A stretch of 40,407 bases of DNA from a candidate division KSB1 bacterium (GTDB lineage: Bacteria; Zhuqueibacterota; Zhuqueibacteria; Oleimicrobiales; Geothermoviventaceae). A program made the position numbers and the translations under genes. Numbering within the stretch: the stretch's first letter is position 1; each line of letters opens with the position of its first letter. This document shows, one piece after another, positions 8,101 to 18,625 of the stretch. The notes below the pieces were generated by a model. It saw only the letters and a program-made list of their open reading frames with translations. It was not told the DNA's origin and did no database searches. The stretch lies in assembly GCA_034506315.1 (NCBI GenBank), contig JAPDPT010000030.1, forward strand, positions 1 through 40,407, in the 5' to 3' direction.

Positions 8101-9842
8101 CTGTCTACGGAGAGCACTGCCGCGCCATCCGTCACCCGGAAGTCCACGACAGCCCCGGGCACCGGAGCACCGTCCGTCCCGACCAGCCGAACGATGAGGG
8201 GGATTGGCAGGGAAGACGTTACTGGGCCCGACTGGCGGTCGCCCTGGACGATTTCCAGATAGGCCGCCTCGGCGGTCGAAACCTCGGCAATGAACTCTGT
8301 CACTGCCCCTTCCGCCCCGGGAGCGAGGAGCACACCACCGTAATAACGGCTGGCAGGAGGACGGGCGCCCTGGGGCTCGTGGACCAGAGCATCGAAGACA
8401 CCGTTTCGGTAGACGAGAAAGTGTGTGCCGTCCTTGTCGTCCAGAATCTCTACCTCGAGCAGATCGCCCGGCCCCATCGGAAGGCCGGAGAGCGATGGAC
8501 CCGAGGCGAGAGTCTGGTCCACCACGTTACCCTCGGAGATCGGTAGGAGCTTGACCGACTCGCCCTGGTGCAGCAGCAGGTAACCGTTGGCGGATACGGA
8601 GGGCGCGTCGAGCATAAGGGCCAACCCTCCGGTGGAGACACCCTCCGCTGTCACACTGTTGCCCCAGCGCAACCCCACCCTGCGGGGATTCGCCTCTGCC
8701 AGCCAGGTGGCCAGGGATCTGGCCGGGGTGCCGTTCCGAAGTTCACCCGCCTCGACGATCATGCCCTGCGAACCAGCCCAGTTGCCGCCGAGCTCCGACC
8801 CGGAGAAATCCTCCACGAAGATCAGGCGGTCGGGTCGAGGAGGCAGAGTAACCGCGCCTGAGAACGAAATTTCGGAAGCGTTCCCCGCAGCGTCTTCGCT
8901 CCGGATGGCGAAATAATACGTGCCCCCCGGGGCCAAACCGTAGACAACGAACTCCTGATCGCTACCAGCTTCCCCCGGCACGAGATCAGCGGCCCCCAGG
9001 GCGCGTGGGGCACTCTCGAAGGTCTGTGGATCGATCGGAGTTGTCGAGTAGCGGACATCGTATCGATAGGCCCGGCTATTTGTGCCCCCGCGTTCGGCCG
9101 GCGCAGACCAATGCAGGCGAGCGGAGAACGGACTTTCCGGCTGGACCTCCAGATCCGTGATCCTGGTCGGAGGGAGGATGTCGTCGTATCGGACCAATAC
9201 GGCCGCCGTGACGTTGTTGATGGCCTCAGGTAGTCCGTGGAGGATCAACCCCGCGTAATAGGGAGAAGCCACAGGGATGGTCTTCAGCGGATCCTTCAGA
9301 GTTCCGTCGTATTCCCCGTTGACGTAGACGTCGAAATAGAAGGCGTCGCGCTCCGCACGGAACACCACCCGTGTTGTGTCTCCGGCGGCGGGGAGGTCCA
9401 GGTGAACAGGATGGGGAACTTCGTCCAGCAGTAGCCCCAGGGTACCTCCCACGATTTGGTAGAGCTGAAGCCCTTCCTCCCTCTTGACCACAGCGTAGCC
9501 GTTCGCAGAGCTGGAAGCCGCATCGAGGCCGAGGGCCAGTGCCGCAGCGCCACTTCCGGAATTGCTCCCTGGGACGTTCCTTCCCCAGACCAGAGCGACG
9601 CTCTGGACGTTCTGCAGGCCCCGATAGACCGCAAGGTGGTGCCAGGACTCGTCCCGATCCGTGTTTTGCAGCTCGCCCGGAGATATTACGATGTACTCCT
9701 CCCCCGCCACCCAGTCGGCCGAGAGGGTGAGGAACTCATCGACGACCCTCGTCGCAGATCCCCCCTGGGCCAGGAGCGACCCGCCCCGAAGAAGGAACGA
9801 GAAGAAAAGCCAGTAGGGAGCTCCCCATCGACGTCGCGACAT
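2199..9842 (-). CDS. Giant secreted multi-domain protein: 14 Ig-like (Big_1-type) repeats, nested CBM-like domain, FlgD/T9SS-like C-terminal domain
   Basis: A 2547-residue exported protein. Order of parts: signal peptide (1-25, ending LLA before Q26); a ~190-residue beta-sandwich-like domain; a fibronectin type III domain (about 226-335); a second copy of the beta-sandwich-like domain (about 340-520; both copies share the signature SANGY); 14 Ig-like repeats of about 100 residues (527-2169); a putative cadherin/Ig-like pair with DPDGG and DPDSD motifs; an FN3-like segment with the GFNILRS motif; and a FlgD-like sorting domain (last ~85 residues, PNYPNPFNP, then FDVRGRLVR and PSGVYYCR). The first Ig-like repeat is interrupted by a ~144-residue CBM-like domain. 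The start is the ATG at 9842 with GGAGG eight bases before it; a GTG three codons earlier overlaps that Shine-Dalgarno site. No enzymatic domain is recognised. A role in surface attachment or matrix binding is inference from architecture. The gene stands alone between atpC and trxB. Confidence 0.88.
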   Translation of the reverse strand: MSRRRWGAPYWLFFSFLLRGGSLLAQGGSATRVVDEFLTLSADWVAGEEYIVISPGELQNTDRDESWHHLAVYRGLQNVQSVALVWGRNVPGSNSGSGAAALALGLDAASSSANGYAVVKREEGLQLYQIVGGTLGLLLDEVPHPVHLDLPAAGDTTRVVFRAERDAFYFDVYVNGEYDGTLKDPLKTIPVASPYYAGLILHGLPEAINNVTAAVLVRYDDILPPTRITDLEVQPESPFSARLHWSAPAERGGTNSRAYRYDVRYSTTPIDPQTFESAPRALGAADLVPGEAGSDQEFVVYGLAPGGTYYFAIRSEDAAGNASEISFSGAVTLPPRPDRLIFVEDFSGSELGGNWAGSQGMIVEAGELRNGTPARSLATWLAEANPRRVGLRWGNSVTAEGVSTGGLALMLDAPSVSANGYLLLHQGESVKLLPISEGNVVDQTLASGPSLSGLPMGPGDLLEVEILDDKDGTHFLVYRNGVFDALVHEPQGARPPASRYYGGVLLAPGAEGAVTEFIAEVSTAEAAYLEIVQGDRQSGPVTSSLPIPLIVRLVGTDGAPVPGAVVDFRVTDGAAVLSVDSLALDGHYYLEAEEAKTRGAVQVVDDPQASGGKAALSRGETRCYVEFPLYVALAGEHRVWLRYLAPDDNSNRLSGFQVDEGDTVRHNGDDWILPTTADYVWTQPAGLSLYLGRGAHTLRVFFASPGFYLDKILLSRDPEYEPQGLGDPPVALTNLTDAEGLAWTRLTLGTVAGPVVIEAAVRGLPAIRFTEVAEPGPPQRLEMVRGDGQQGTVGSALPESLAVRVTDAYGNPIAGHRVNFWIHSGGGSLNGVGRSADVSTNEAGIGAVQLVLSTAVGNVQVRAQSFRDSDPLEGSPVTFVVQALPDVPFRLLVYSGEDQTGPAGAELPEPLAVQVQDRYGNPCPGHLVRFEVVAGGGNLEGQQSIEVTTDDQGLARARLTLGPQAGVVNRVRVSCVYQGSPLTGSPAFFEARSYTGAAARLAYVAGDSQRTTVGTHLPDPLVVQVTDPFGNPVQGFEVRFEVREGEGQLDSALAVTDSLGIARTGLTVGRVAGVWNQLVWATASQGGAPLVGSPVVFRATALPDVPSRLVKVSGDGQSGLVGGVLPLPLRVRVLDRYGNPVPGCPVLFEVIDGGGKVNGAESAEVNTAADGVAQVIWTLGPTLGPQSNRVRAHARHGGLEIDGSPVEFVASSTPREPSRLVEISGNRQVGRAGTDLEQPFVACVTDELGNPISGYLVTLRVVAGGGNIGGVTELDLATNAQGLVQATLTLGTAAGAENNVVEIIAPNLLGSPLRFVASALPNDPHQLTKVSGDGQTAPAGTPLPLPLVVKVQDRYGNPVPGHPVTFVVVAGAGSFAGEPSLQVVTDDSGRAAATYTVGPQPGVGNNVVEARSTFGGQALVGSPVRFTSSAVLGPPSRLTYVSGDSQVGVVNSPLLYPFKVRVTDAAGNAIEGHPVEFRVLSGGGTLDGTGQTVLIRTTNRDGICQVRLTLGGTPGVNNHVVQARSTHNGVDLAGSPLLFRASARSSEAVRLVYVAGSGQEGTVGKPLPQPLRVRVTDTYGNGVPGHPVTFRVVAGGGKLNGGSDTLLVRSTDAAGYADCVLILGTRAGVGLHRVEASSNNGIGPLEGSPVVFTASAVPDLPDPDSSRVWTDRGTAPADGQTSVGLFARLVDRYGNPTPGKVVTFEAIGTGHQIQQPASASDLQGMVRGSIVSTQAGTKTIRARVVTDQIDLRNSATVTFTSLAAARIVLFSGNDQTRNAGTILAESLAVRIEDRYGNPVAGYPVTFAVTKGTGKILEAQPVASNAAGIAAVHYILSRTEGTDFVEARAEGLAGSPVLFRLNAVTGVPAVAELVSGNGQTGTVDQWLPELLRVRVKDGRGDPVWGAVVRFSAPTGGEVYPTADSTDAWGIAEVHFRLGRQKGTYQVLAEASGVSAKIQFSFVASPAQAARLVAVSGAEQVGTVGLTLPQPLSVRVEDRYGNGIAGVPVAFSVVSGGGQLSVSSVRLTDGQGLASTVWTLGTRAGQQVAKAEVAGLEGSPLFFTATARPGTPDSLAAYGGANQRGQAGRELGLPIEVIVLDRYGNGVPGTGVTFVTVDGKSRIVESEPVITDERGVAGAHWILADQPGTNVAWAIRLGLRGSPVEFRAWGEASLYPVILAPGDTSVSEGQRIEFTVSAYDPDGGTVSLGASNLPRGAQFDSLRTGRFSWSPDRSAAGIYRLLFRARDDEGCVSHKITTLRVLDQNRAPEIISFTPSSRTVAITYPDSLLFSVVARDPDSDSLSFRWYVHRGSGRTLVSTGPSYRFLSTRHDPGDLTVRVTVYDRSDSASMSWQITVHTAVQLESFAAQVLPFEGVRLLWKTAREVGTLGFNILRSEQEDGTYRALNAELISSRNDRTYQYLDRTASAGKVYYYRLEDVDLSGRRTLHEPVRVSVGLPERLVLHPNYPNPFNPATRLRLEVPRATRVRIEVFDVRGRLVRVLADQLLEAGYREFLWDGRDDHGLEVPSGVYYCRAVCGAEVLTRKMLLLR
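3336..8264 (-). repeat. Array of 14 Ig-like (Big_1/invasin-type) protein repeats
   Basis: The coding sequence contains 14 tandem units of about 100-110 codons. Each follows the pattern RL..VSGDGQ.G.VG..LP.PL.VRV.DRYGNPVPG.PV.F.VV.GGG, then TD..G.A...LTLG..AG, then a LEGSPV.F.A.A ending. The DRYGNP box occurs in most units. Unit 10 (about 4620-4860) is the most divergent, lacks the SGDGQ box and begins PADGQTSV; unit 1 carries the inserted domain. Diversity between units is high, so this is an old array and not a recent DNA-level duplication. Confidence 0.85.
7656..8087 (-). other. CBM6/35-like domain inserted inside Ig-like repeat 1
   Basis: Residues ~586-729 of the giant protein start with YYLEAEEAK and GAVQVVDDPQASGGKAA, continue with RCYVEFPLYVALAGEHRVWLR-type strands and end with GAHTLRVFFASPGFYLDKILLSR. 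This is the order seen in carbohydrate-binding modules of the CBM6/35 (galactose-binding-like) type. It splits one Ig-like repeat between DFRVTDGAAVL and VALTNLTDAEGLAWTRLTLG, so the host fold is completed on the far side. The assignment is by pattern only; the ligand is unknown. Confidence 0.6.
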
Positions 9843-10085
9843 TTCCGGCACCTCCCAAAGGGCCCTTTGCCCGTGCGCGCCAAAACGTGGCGCCCCATCC
9901 TATGGGCAAGCTTGAGACAGCAACACGCGGAGGGATGGTTTGCAAACACCGCACCACGCGCTGTCTGATCTGCTGCTTGGAGAAAGTGGAGAGGTGCCTT
10001 CTTGTCCCTTCAGAGATCCCCTAACCGTTTCAGGCTGAGACGCTGGCGAAAGACGAACCGTCCCCTTGTGGGTGGTTCCCCCGAA
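9843..10085. other. Intergenic region between atpC and the giant secreted protein gene
   Basis: No gene and no convincing promoter are seen in these 243 bases. Close to atpC an imperfect hairpin (GAACC...GGTTC with inner CCC/GGG, around 10055-10082) could be a weak transcript end but lacks a T tract. A perfect 14-bp palindrome, CAAAGGGCCCTTTG (9856-9869), lies immediately against the Shine-Dalgarno sequence of the giant gene. Confidence 0.4.
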
Positions 10086-10511
10086 TCAGGGCCAGGTGCC
10101 TTCTTCGTATCCGGCCACACGGAGTCGGTTCATGGCGCGCGCCAGTGCGGCACGGGCACGTTCCAGATCGATATCGGGCGTACGTTGGCGCAGGCGCTTA
10201 AGAGCGCGCTCCCGCGCGGCGAGGGCCCGGGCCACATCGATCTTGGCGGCTTCCTCCGCCGTCTCGGCCAGGATAATCATCCGGCGCGGCAGTACTTCGA
10301 CAAATCCGCCCGAGGTGGCGAAGCGGATCAGCTCCCCCTTCCTCCGCACCCGGATTTCGCCCACGCGCAGAGCAGTCATTAAGGGCGTGTGGCCCGGAAG
10401 CACGCCAAAATAGCCATCGATTCCGGGAGCCCGCACCGCCTCCACTTGGTCCGAAAACACAACCCCCTGGGGCGTAACTATCTCCAGCAGGAAGGTCTTG
10501 GCCTCCGGCAT
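10086..10511 (-). CDS. atpC: F-type ATP synthase subunit epsilon
   Basis: This 141-residue protein is the epsilon subunit of the F1 central stalk, which couples rotation to catalysis and can inhibit ATP hydrolysis. The N-terminal beta-sandwich is recognised by LEIVTPQGVVF, the GIDGYFGVLPGHTPLMTAL segment and the FATSGGFVEV strand. A C-terminal helical hairpin (about 85-141, rich in Arg, Ala and Glu) is present, so this is the full-length form. It is the last gene of the atp operon, 11 bases behind atpD. Confidence 0.96.
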   Translation of the reverse strand: MPEAKTFLLEIVTPQGVVFSDQVEAVRAPGIDGYFGVLPGHTPLMTALRVGEIRVRRKGELIRFATSGGFVEVLPRRMIILAETAEEAAKIDVARALAARERALKRLRQRTPDIDLERARAALARAMNRLRVAGYEEGTWP

Positions 10512-10522
10512 CTCGGCCGCCT

Positions 10523-12016
<1,494 letters not shown>

Positions 12017-12877
12017 TTAGGCTTTCAACGCCTCCGCCCCGCTGACGATTTCGATGAGTTCCTTGGTGATCGAGGCTTGGCGCGCTTTGTTGTAATGCAG
12101 CACAAGGTTCTGGATCATCTCCTCGGCGTTCTCGGTGGCCGCGTCCATGGCGGTCATCCGAGCCCCCTGCTCTGCGGCGAAAGACTCCAGCAGAATGTGC
12201 CAGATCCGGATATTCAGGTACCGGTCCAGCAACGGATCCAGGATCTCCTGCGGACTGGGCTCAAAGAGGTATTCGACCGGGTGCTTCTCAACCTCCGGTA
12301 GGGACGGCTGGATCGGCAACAATTGCTCCACCACGATGCGCTGCTGGACGGCGGATTTGAACTCGTTGTACACCACGTACACGTGGTCGAGCTCCTCGGC
12401 AAGGAACTTCTCCTTGATCAGGCTGGCGATCGCGACGGCGTGAGGAAAAGCCAGCTCGCTGAAAAAACCCGCGTAGCTGCCGAGGACAGGCAGGGATTGC
12501 TTGAGGAAGTGATCGCGAACCTTCCTGCCCACAGCGATCACCCCAACCACTCTCTCCCCGTGCCGCGCGATCTCCTCGTGGGTCCGCCGGATGATGTTCG
12601 TGTTGAAACTGCCGCACAGGCCGCGATCACCGGCCACCGCCACGATCCCCACCCTGCGCTGCTCCCGCTCCGCCAGAAGCGGGTGCAGGGAACGGTCCAC
12701 ACGGGCGCAGACACTGCCCAGGATCTGCGTGACGCGGTACGAGTAGGGCCGCGCCGCCATAAGCCGCTCCTGAGCCCGGCGCAGTTTGGCCGCCGCCACC
12801 ATCTTCATCGCTTTGGTGATCTGCTGGGTGCTCCGGACGCTGAGGATCCGGCGGCGGATATCCCGAAGAGATGCCAT
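12017..12877 (-). CDS. atpG: F-type ATP synthase subunit gamma
   Basis: This 286-residue protein is the rotary shaft subunit of F1. The N-terminal helix LRDIRRRILSVRSTQQITKA and the C-terminal helix with MTAMDAATENAEEMI and YNKARQASITKELIEIVSGA are the classic gamma signatures, and GDRGLCGSFNTNI in the middle matches the Rossmann-like domain. The gene starts two bases behind the atpA stop codon, pointing to translational coupling. Confidence 0.97.
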   Translation of the reverse strand: MASLRDIRRRILSVRSTQQITKAMKMVAAAKLRRAQERLMAARPYSYRVTQILGSVCARVDRSLHPLLAEREQRRVGIVAVAGDRGLCGSFNTNIIRRTHEEIARHGERVVGVIAVGRKVRDHFLKQSLPVLGSYAGFFSELAFPHAVAIASLIKEKFLAEELDHVYVVYNEFKSAVQQRIVVEQLLPIQPSLPEVEKHPVEYLFEPSPQEILDPLLDRYLNIRIWHILLESFAAEQGARMTAMDAATENAEEMIQNLVLHYNKARQASITKELIEIVSGAEALKA

Positions 12878-12879
12878 GG

Positions 12880-14958
<2,079 letters not shown>

Positions 14959-14962
<4 letters not shown>

Positions 14963-15450
14963 GAGAGACCCTTCATCTCCTCAATGGCTTCTTCGACTAA
15001 GCGCCGATGTTCCTCTGGTCCCAGAGAGCGCCGGATCACCTTCTCGGCGGCCGCGATGGAAAGATCCACGGCAAGCTTGCGGATCTCGTCGATGGCCTTA
15101 TCGCGACTGAGGGCGATCTCCCGCTGGGCCTTTTCCAGCATCTGATTGGCCTGGGCGCGGGCGTCGGCCAGGATCTGCTGGCGCACCGCCTCGGCGGCTT
15201 TCCGGCTCTGCTCCAGGATCTCCTGGGCCTCCTGGCGCGCGGCCTCAAGCATCTGCCGCTGCTGGGCCAAAAGCTCCTCGGCCTGGCGCTTGGCTTTCTC
15301 AGCGCCCTCGAGGCTCTCCTGAATGCGCCGCTCGCGCTCCTCAAGGGCCCCGAGAATCGGCTTCCACGCCAACTTCTTCAGGATGAAGAGCAGCAACAAG
15401 AAGGTGAGGACCGTGTAGATGATGAGGCCCGGGTTGACACGAAGCAGCAT
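14959..15450 (-). CDS. atpF: F-type ATP synthase subunit b
   Basis: This 163-residue protein is the peripheral stalk subunit: one N-terminal membrane helix (about residues 5-26, [19 protein letters not shown]) and a long charged coiled coil rich in Glu, Ala, Arg and Gln. I place the start at the ATG at 15450, which has GGAG eight bases before it; the frame is open to 15486, but an earlier start would overlap atpE. One b gene is seen, so the stator is probably a homodimer. Confidence 0.94.
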
Positions 15451-15466
15451 GGGCGGCTCTCCGCTC

Positions 15467-15706
15467 TCAGGCGCTCTTCGCCACAAACACCAGCAGCACG
15501 CACACGATCACCGAAAACAGCGCCACACCTTCGATCATGGCTGCGGTGAGGATCATCATGCCGCGGATGTCCCCAGCGGCCTCCGGCTGGCGAGCTGTAC
15601 CTTCCATGGCCGCCTTAGCCAGCTGGCTAATCCCGTAACCCCCACCGATGGTCGCCAACCCTGCCCCTAATCCCGCAGCCAGATACGCAAACGCCAGTGA
15701 CCACAT
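15467..15706 (-). CDS. atpE: F-type ATP synthase subunit c (proteolipid)
   Basis: This 79-residue hairpin of two membrane helices forms the rotor ring. Visible features are the glycine-rich helix 1 ([12 protein letters not shown]), the polar loop RQP at 39-41 and the ion-binding carboxylate Glu59 in MIEGVALF. The residue after Glu59 is Gly, and no glutamine/glutamate at the usual sodium-ligand position of helix 1 is evident, so proton coupling is more likely than sodium; this is inference. Confidence 0.96.
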   Translation of the reverse strand: MWSLAFAYLAAGLGAGLATIGGGYGISQLAKAAMEGTARQPEAAGDIRGMMILTAAMIEGVALFSVIVCVLLVFVAKSA

Positions 15707-15780
15707 GTTGACCTCCTCACATTTGGACCGATGGCTTCTGGTGCTTCCAGTCTCCGCTCACCTCGAACCAGGGATACCTC

Positions 15781-16590
15781 TCAATGCTCTTCCGCCAAGG
15801 CCATGCCGATGAAGACGGCGGACAGCATCGTGAAAATGTACGCCTGAATAAAAGCGATCAGGACGGCGAGGAGCTCAATCGCAGCGGCCGCCGGAACTGA
15901 GACGAAGGCGATGACCACCTTGCCGAAGATAAAGATCAACCCCAGCAGGGTAAACACCACCATGTGATCGGCCACCATGTTGGCAAAAAGTCGGATCGCC
16001 AGGGCGAAGTGTTTGGTGAAAAGCCCGAGGAGCTCCGCCACGAACAGGATCGGCACCACAAGAGCCGGGATCCCCGGCGGGACGAAGTTTCGCAGGTACC
16101 CCAGGGGTCCTTTCCGGATCAGCGCCGAGCCCTGGCCGATCAGAAAGGTCAGTACGGCCAAGGTGGCCGTGACGCTCAGGTTGGAAGTGGCCGTGGCACC
16201 CATAGGCACGAGGCCGAGGAGATTCATCGTCAGAATGAAGAAGAACACCGTGAGCAAGTAGGGGGCGAAACGATCCGCATCGTGCCCGAGGTAAGGCTTC
16301 AGGACATCGTCGCGCAGAAACACGACGACCGCTTCCAGGAAATTGGCGATCCCCCGGGGCACGAGGCCCCTTCGCCGCCCGAGGGCGCAGATCAGAATCA
16401 GCACGGCGGCCGCGATCCAGACCATCAGGACGTGCTTGGTGATCGAGAGGTCGATCCCCCAAAGTTTCGGCAGAGGAACGAGGACCTGATCCGAAATCTC
16501 CTCGAGAATGAAGCCCGCGCCCCCTTCTTCATGTTTGGTTGTCTCCTCTACCCAGAGCCGAAGTCCTTCCCATCCTAGGGAGAACGTCAC
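15781..16590 (-). CDS. atpB: F-type ATP synthase subunit a
   Basis: This 269-residue integral membrane protein forms the ion half-channels against the c-ring. The essential arginine is Arg200 in FALAIRLFANMVADH. Upstream signatures include RFAPYLLTVFFFILTMNLLG and the NLSVTATLAV helix. At least five hydrophobic segments are present. The gene follows the atpI-like gene by 15 bases and precedes atpE by 74. Confidence 0.96.
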   Translation of the reverse strand: MTFSLGWEGLRLWVEETTKHEEGGAGFILEEISDQVLVPLPKLWGIDLSITKHVLMVWIAAAVLILICALGRRRGLVPRGIANFLEAVVVFLRDDVLKPYLGHDADRFAPYLLTVFFFILTMNLLGLVPMGATATSNLSVTATLAVLTFLIGQGSALIRKGPLGYLRNFVPPGIPALVVPILFVAELLGLFTKHFALAIRLFANMVADHMVVFTLLGLIFIFGKVVIAFVSVPAAAAIELLAVLIAFIQAYIFTMLSAVFIGMALAEEH

Positions 16591-16605
16591 CGCACCGCCT
16601 CCGCG

Positions 16606-16980
16606 TCAGATCTTTCCTCGCTTGAGTCCCCGATGGATTGTTAAGGCTTCCATGCTCTGAAAGGTTATGTAGCTTATCGACAAGCTCACGAAAAACGTTA
16701 GCAAGGGGATGTGCTGGCTCCGCGCCACCCAAACCAGAATCAGGGCAATCAGCACCAGCCGGCCCAGCATCCCGCCCACCAGCACCGCCATAAAAACCCG
16801 GGGCGACTTGCCGAACGCCCAGCGGTTCATGCTGTAGCCGAGAAGAATGGCCGCCAGCGCCAGCCCCATTCCCAGCCCCGCACTGATAAACTGGCGGGAG
16901 GAAGCTCCGGCGCTCCCCCCGATCACAGCGGCCAACGCCACCGCGAGCACTGCGGCAGAGATGAGTAACCTCGCGATCAA
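16606..16980 (-). CDS. AtpI-like small membrane protein of the ATP synthase operon
   Basis: This 124-residue protein has four predicted membrane helices (about 4-22, 31-50, 62-84, 91-110) and a basic C-terminus. It occupies the place of atpI, directly before atpB, and overlaps atpZ by four bases (ATGA). AtpI proteins help assemble the c-ring in several bacteria. The sequence itself gives only the topology and the loop NRWAFGKSPRVFM, so the name rests mostly on position. Confidence 0.7.
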   Translation of the reverse strand: MIARLLISAAVLAVALAAVIGGSAGASSRQFISAGLGMGLALAAILLGYSMNRWAFGKSPRVFMAVLVGGMLGRLVLIALILVWVARSQHIPLLTFFVSLSISYITFQSMEALTIHRGLKRGKI

Positions 16981-17210
16981 CGCGAACGAGGCCCCTTTTC
17001 AGCTTCCCTCTTACGCCCGTAAACCGCGCGATAGACTGTGTACAGCCCTCCCCCCATACCCAACAAGCTTCCGAGGATCGTGAACAGCGGGAGCACCCCG
17101 AGCTTCTGGTCGAGCTTATACCCCCCGTAGAGGCCGATGAAAACCATCAAGGCCAGTCGGAAGCCCAAGTCCAGGTACGGGGCCACCTGCCGGATGGCTC
17201 GAAAGTCCAC
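16977..17210 (-). CDS. AtpZ-like protein (two-helix F0F1-associated membrane protein)
   Basis: A 77-residue protein with two membrane helices (about 15-31 and 38-60) joined by YKLDQKLGVLPLFTILGSLLG. The pattern of Gly-Gly-Tyr, Leu-Asp, Pro, then a Gly-rich second helix is that of AtpZ, the first gene of many atp operons; AtpZ with AtpI has been linked to Mg2+/Ca2+ handling or c-ring assembly. The start is a GTG at 17210 with only a weak ribosome-binding site, and no other start exists in the frame nearby. It begins 63 bases behind the bactofilin gene. Confidence 0.75.
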   Translation of the reverse strand: MDFRAIRQVAPYLDLGFRLALMVFIGLYGGYKLDQKLGVLPLFTILGSLLGMGGGLYTVYRAVYGRKREAEKGPRSR

Positions 17211-17272
17211 CGCCCAAACCCAGCTGTCCTTCCATCCTCTGCTCCCCCCGCACCGGCGCTATCCCAGCAAAC

Positions 17273-17671
17273 CTACTCCCCCTTCTTCGGCGTCGCGGCG
17301 GCACCCGGAACCGCCTGGGCTGCCTTCATACTGCACTGACCGTTGAAAACGGCGCCTTCGTCGATGACAAGCTTGCTCGTCTTCAGCTCCCCCGTGAAGA
17401 CGGCGGTAGCCTCCAGGACAACGCGCCCTACCGCCTCGATCTTGCCATTCACCCTGCCGCCAATGACTACATTCTTGGCCACAATCTCCCCCTCCACCTC
17501 TCCCTCTTTCCCCACGATCAGGGTGTCGCTGCTCTTAACGTTTCCCTTCACGCGGCCATCGATGCGCAGGCTGTTCTGCACATCGAGGTTGCCCTCCAGC
17601 GATGACCCCTTTCCGACGATGGAGTTCAGCTCAGTCGGTGCCGTCATGACGCCCTCTTCCTTCTTCGCCAT
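17273..17671 (-). CDS. Bactofilin (polymer-forming cytoskeletal protein)
   Basis: This 132-residue protein has the right-handed beta-helix core of bactofilins (about residues 17-115): IVGKGSSLEGNL, then short strands in steps of about 17 residues (RIDGRVKGNV, LIVGKEGEVEGEI, VVIGGRVNGKI) ending in LVIDEGAVFNGQCSM. Short unstructured tails flank it, as usual. Bactofilins form nucleotide-free filaments at the membrane and often position cell-wall enzymes. Placement right behind an M23 endopeptidase gene (55-base gap) and parAB agrees with known pairings such as Helicobacter CcmA with Csd peptidases. The start at 17671 has GGAG six bases upstream. Confidence 0.93.
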   Translation of the reverse strand: MAKKEEGVMTAPTELNSIVGKGSSLEGNLDVQNSLRIDGRVKGNVKSSDTLIVGKEGEVEGEIVAKNVVIGGRVNGKIEAVGRVVLEATAVFTGELKTSKLVIDEGAVFNGQCSMKAAQAVPGAAATPKKGE

Positions 17672-17725
17672 GTCGTTCTCCGTGAAGCTACCCGAGTGTC
17701 ACCCTCACACTGTCCCTCGATCCAC

Positions 17726-18625
17726 TTATTTGCTGGCCTGCGTTCCGGTCTCGGTCGGGCGCGCGAAGGCCAGCAGGTACGACTTCGGGTCCTGCGGCTT
17801 CCCGTCCAGCCAGATCTCGAAGTGCAAATGGGGGCCGGAACTCTCTCCCGAGCTGCCCACCAGCGCAATCGGCTCCCCTTTGCGCACCCAGTCGCGGGCG
17901 GATCGCAGAAGCTTTCCGTTGTGGCCGTAGTAGCTGAACAGACCGCGTCCGTGGTAGAGGATGATCAGATTCCCGAGATCAGGGGTCCATCCGGCGAAGA
18001 CGACGAGACCCGCCCCCGCTGCTCGCACCACGCTCCCGCGACGCGTGGCGATATCGATCCCGTAATGTCCCCGCGGGTCAAAGTCGGCGGTCACAACGCC
18101 CTCCACGGGGAGATGCGTAGGTAAGTTCGCCACCAGAAACTGGAGGTCCGAGCCCCGCTCGGTGAGCAAGCTGAGTGTCATCGGCCCCACCACGGTCGTG
18201 GCAGTGCCGCGGGTTGTGGGACTGTCCAGAAAGCTCACCGGAGGCATTGCCTCGGCCGTCCGCGTCTCCACTCCGCCGCGCGGTAGCTGACTCACCTCCG
18301 GGTCAAGGCCCAACAGAGCCCGGATTTTCCGATCCGTCTCCTCCAGCCGGTTGAACTCTTCCGCTAGCCTCCCAATCCGCTGGGCCTCGGCTCTGAGGGA
18401 CTCGTTCTCCCGCCGCAGACGGCGGTTCTGGAACCCTAGCTGCACCACCCCTATGTACAAGGCCAGTCCCACCAGAACGTGAACGAGAACCGCCAATCCC
18501 ATAACTTTCAGGACGGCCAGGCGCCGGGGCGACAGGTGCAGGCTGAAGGTGGGCCGATCGTCGTCGGGCACGATCAGAATGGAATAGCCGGCCTTCTTGC
18601 GGCCCTTGTTCCCCTTGCCTATCAC
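17726..18625 (-). CDS. Membrane-anchored M23 (LytM-type) metalloendopeptidase
   Basis: This 299-residue protein has a short basic N-terminus, one membrane helix (about 36-62), a coiled coil (63-105) and a C-terminal M23 domain. The zinc ligands appear intact: His187 and Asp191 in GHYGID, and His266/His268 in GPHLHFE. Such enzymes cleave peptide cross-links in peptidoglycan from the periplasmic side. The start is a GTG at 18625 that overlaps the parB stop (GTGA) and has AGGAG seven bases upstream; the longer open frame into parB is not used. The neighbours (parB before, bactofilin after) suggest scaffold-directed wall remodelling linked to cell-pole organisation; this is inference. Confidence 0.9.
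   Translation of the reverse strand: MIGKGNKGRKKAGYSILIVPDDDRPTFSLHLSPRRLAVLKVMGLAVLVHVLVGLALYIGVVQLGFQNRRLRRENESLRAEAQRIGRLAEEFNRLEETDRKIRALLGLDPEVSQLPRGGVETRTAEAMPPVSFLDSPTTRGTATTVVGPMTLSLLTERGSDLQFLVANLPTHLPVEGVVTADFDPRGHYGIDIATRRGSVVRAAGAGLVVFAGWTPDLGNLIILYHGRGLFSYYGHNGKLLRSARDWVRKGEPIALVGSSGESSGPHLHFEIWLDGKPQDPKSYLLAFARPTETGTQASK

Noticed and set aside
3336..8264. CRISPR array or DNA tandem repeat
   Set aside because: The periodicity is ~310 bases, follows the reading frame and is only similar at protein level; these are Ig-like domain repeats.
9900..9960. Promoter of the giant gene (TTGCTG with TAGGAT)
   Set aside because: Spacing is only 15 bases and the -10 does not match the other sites in the window.
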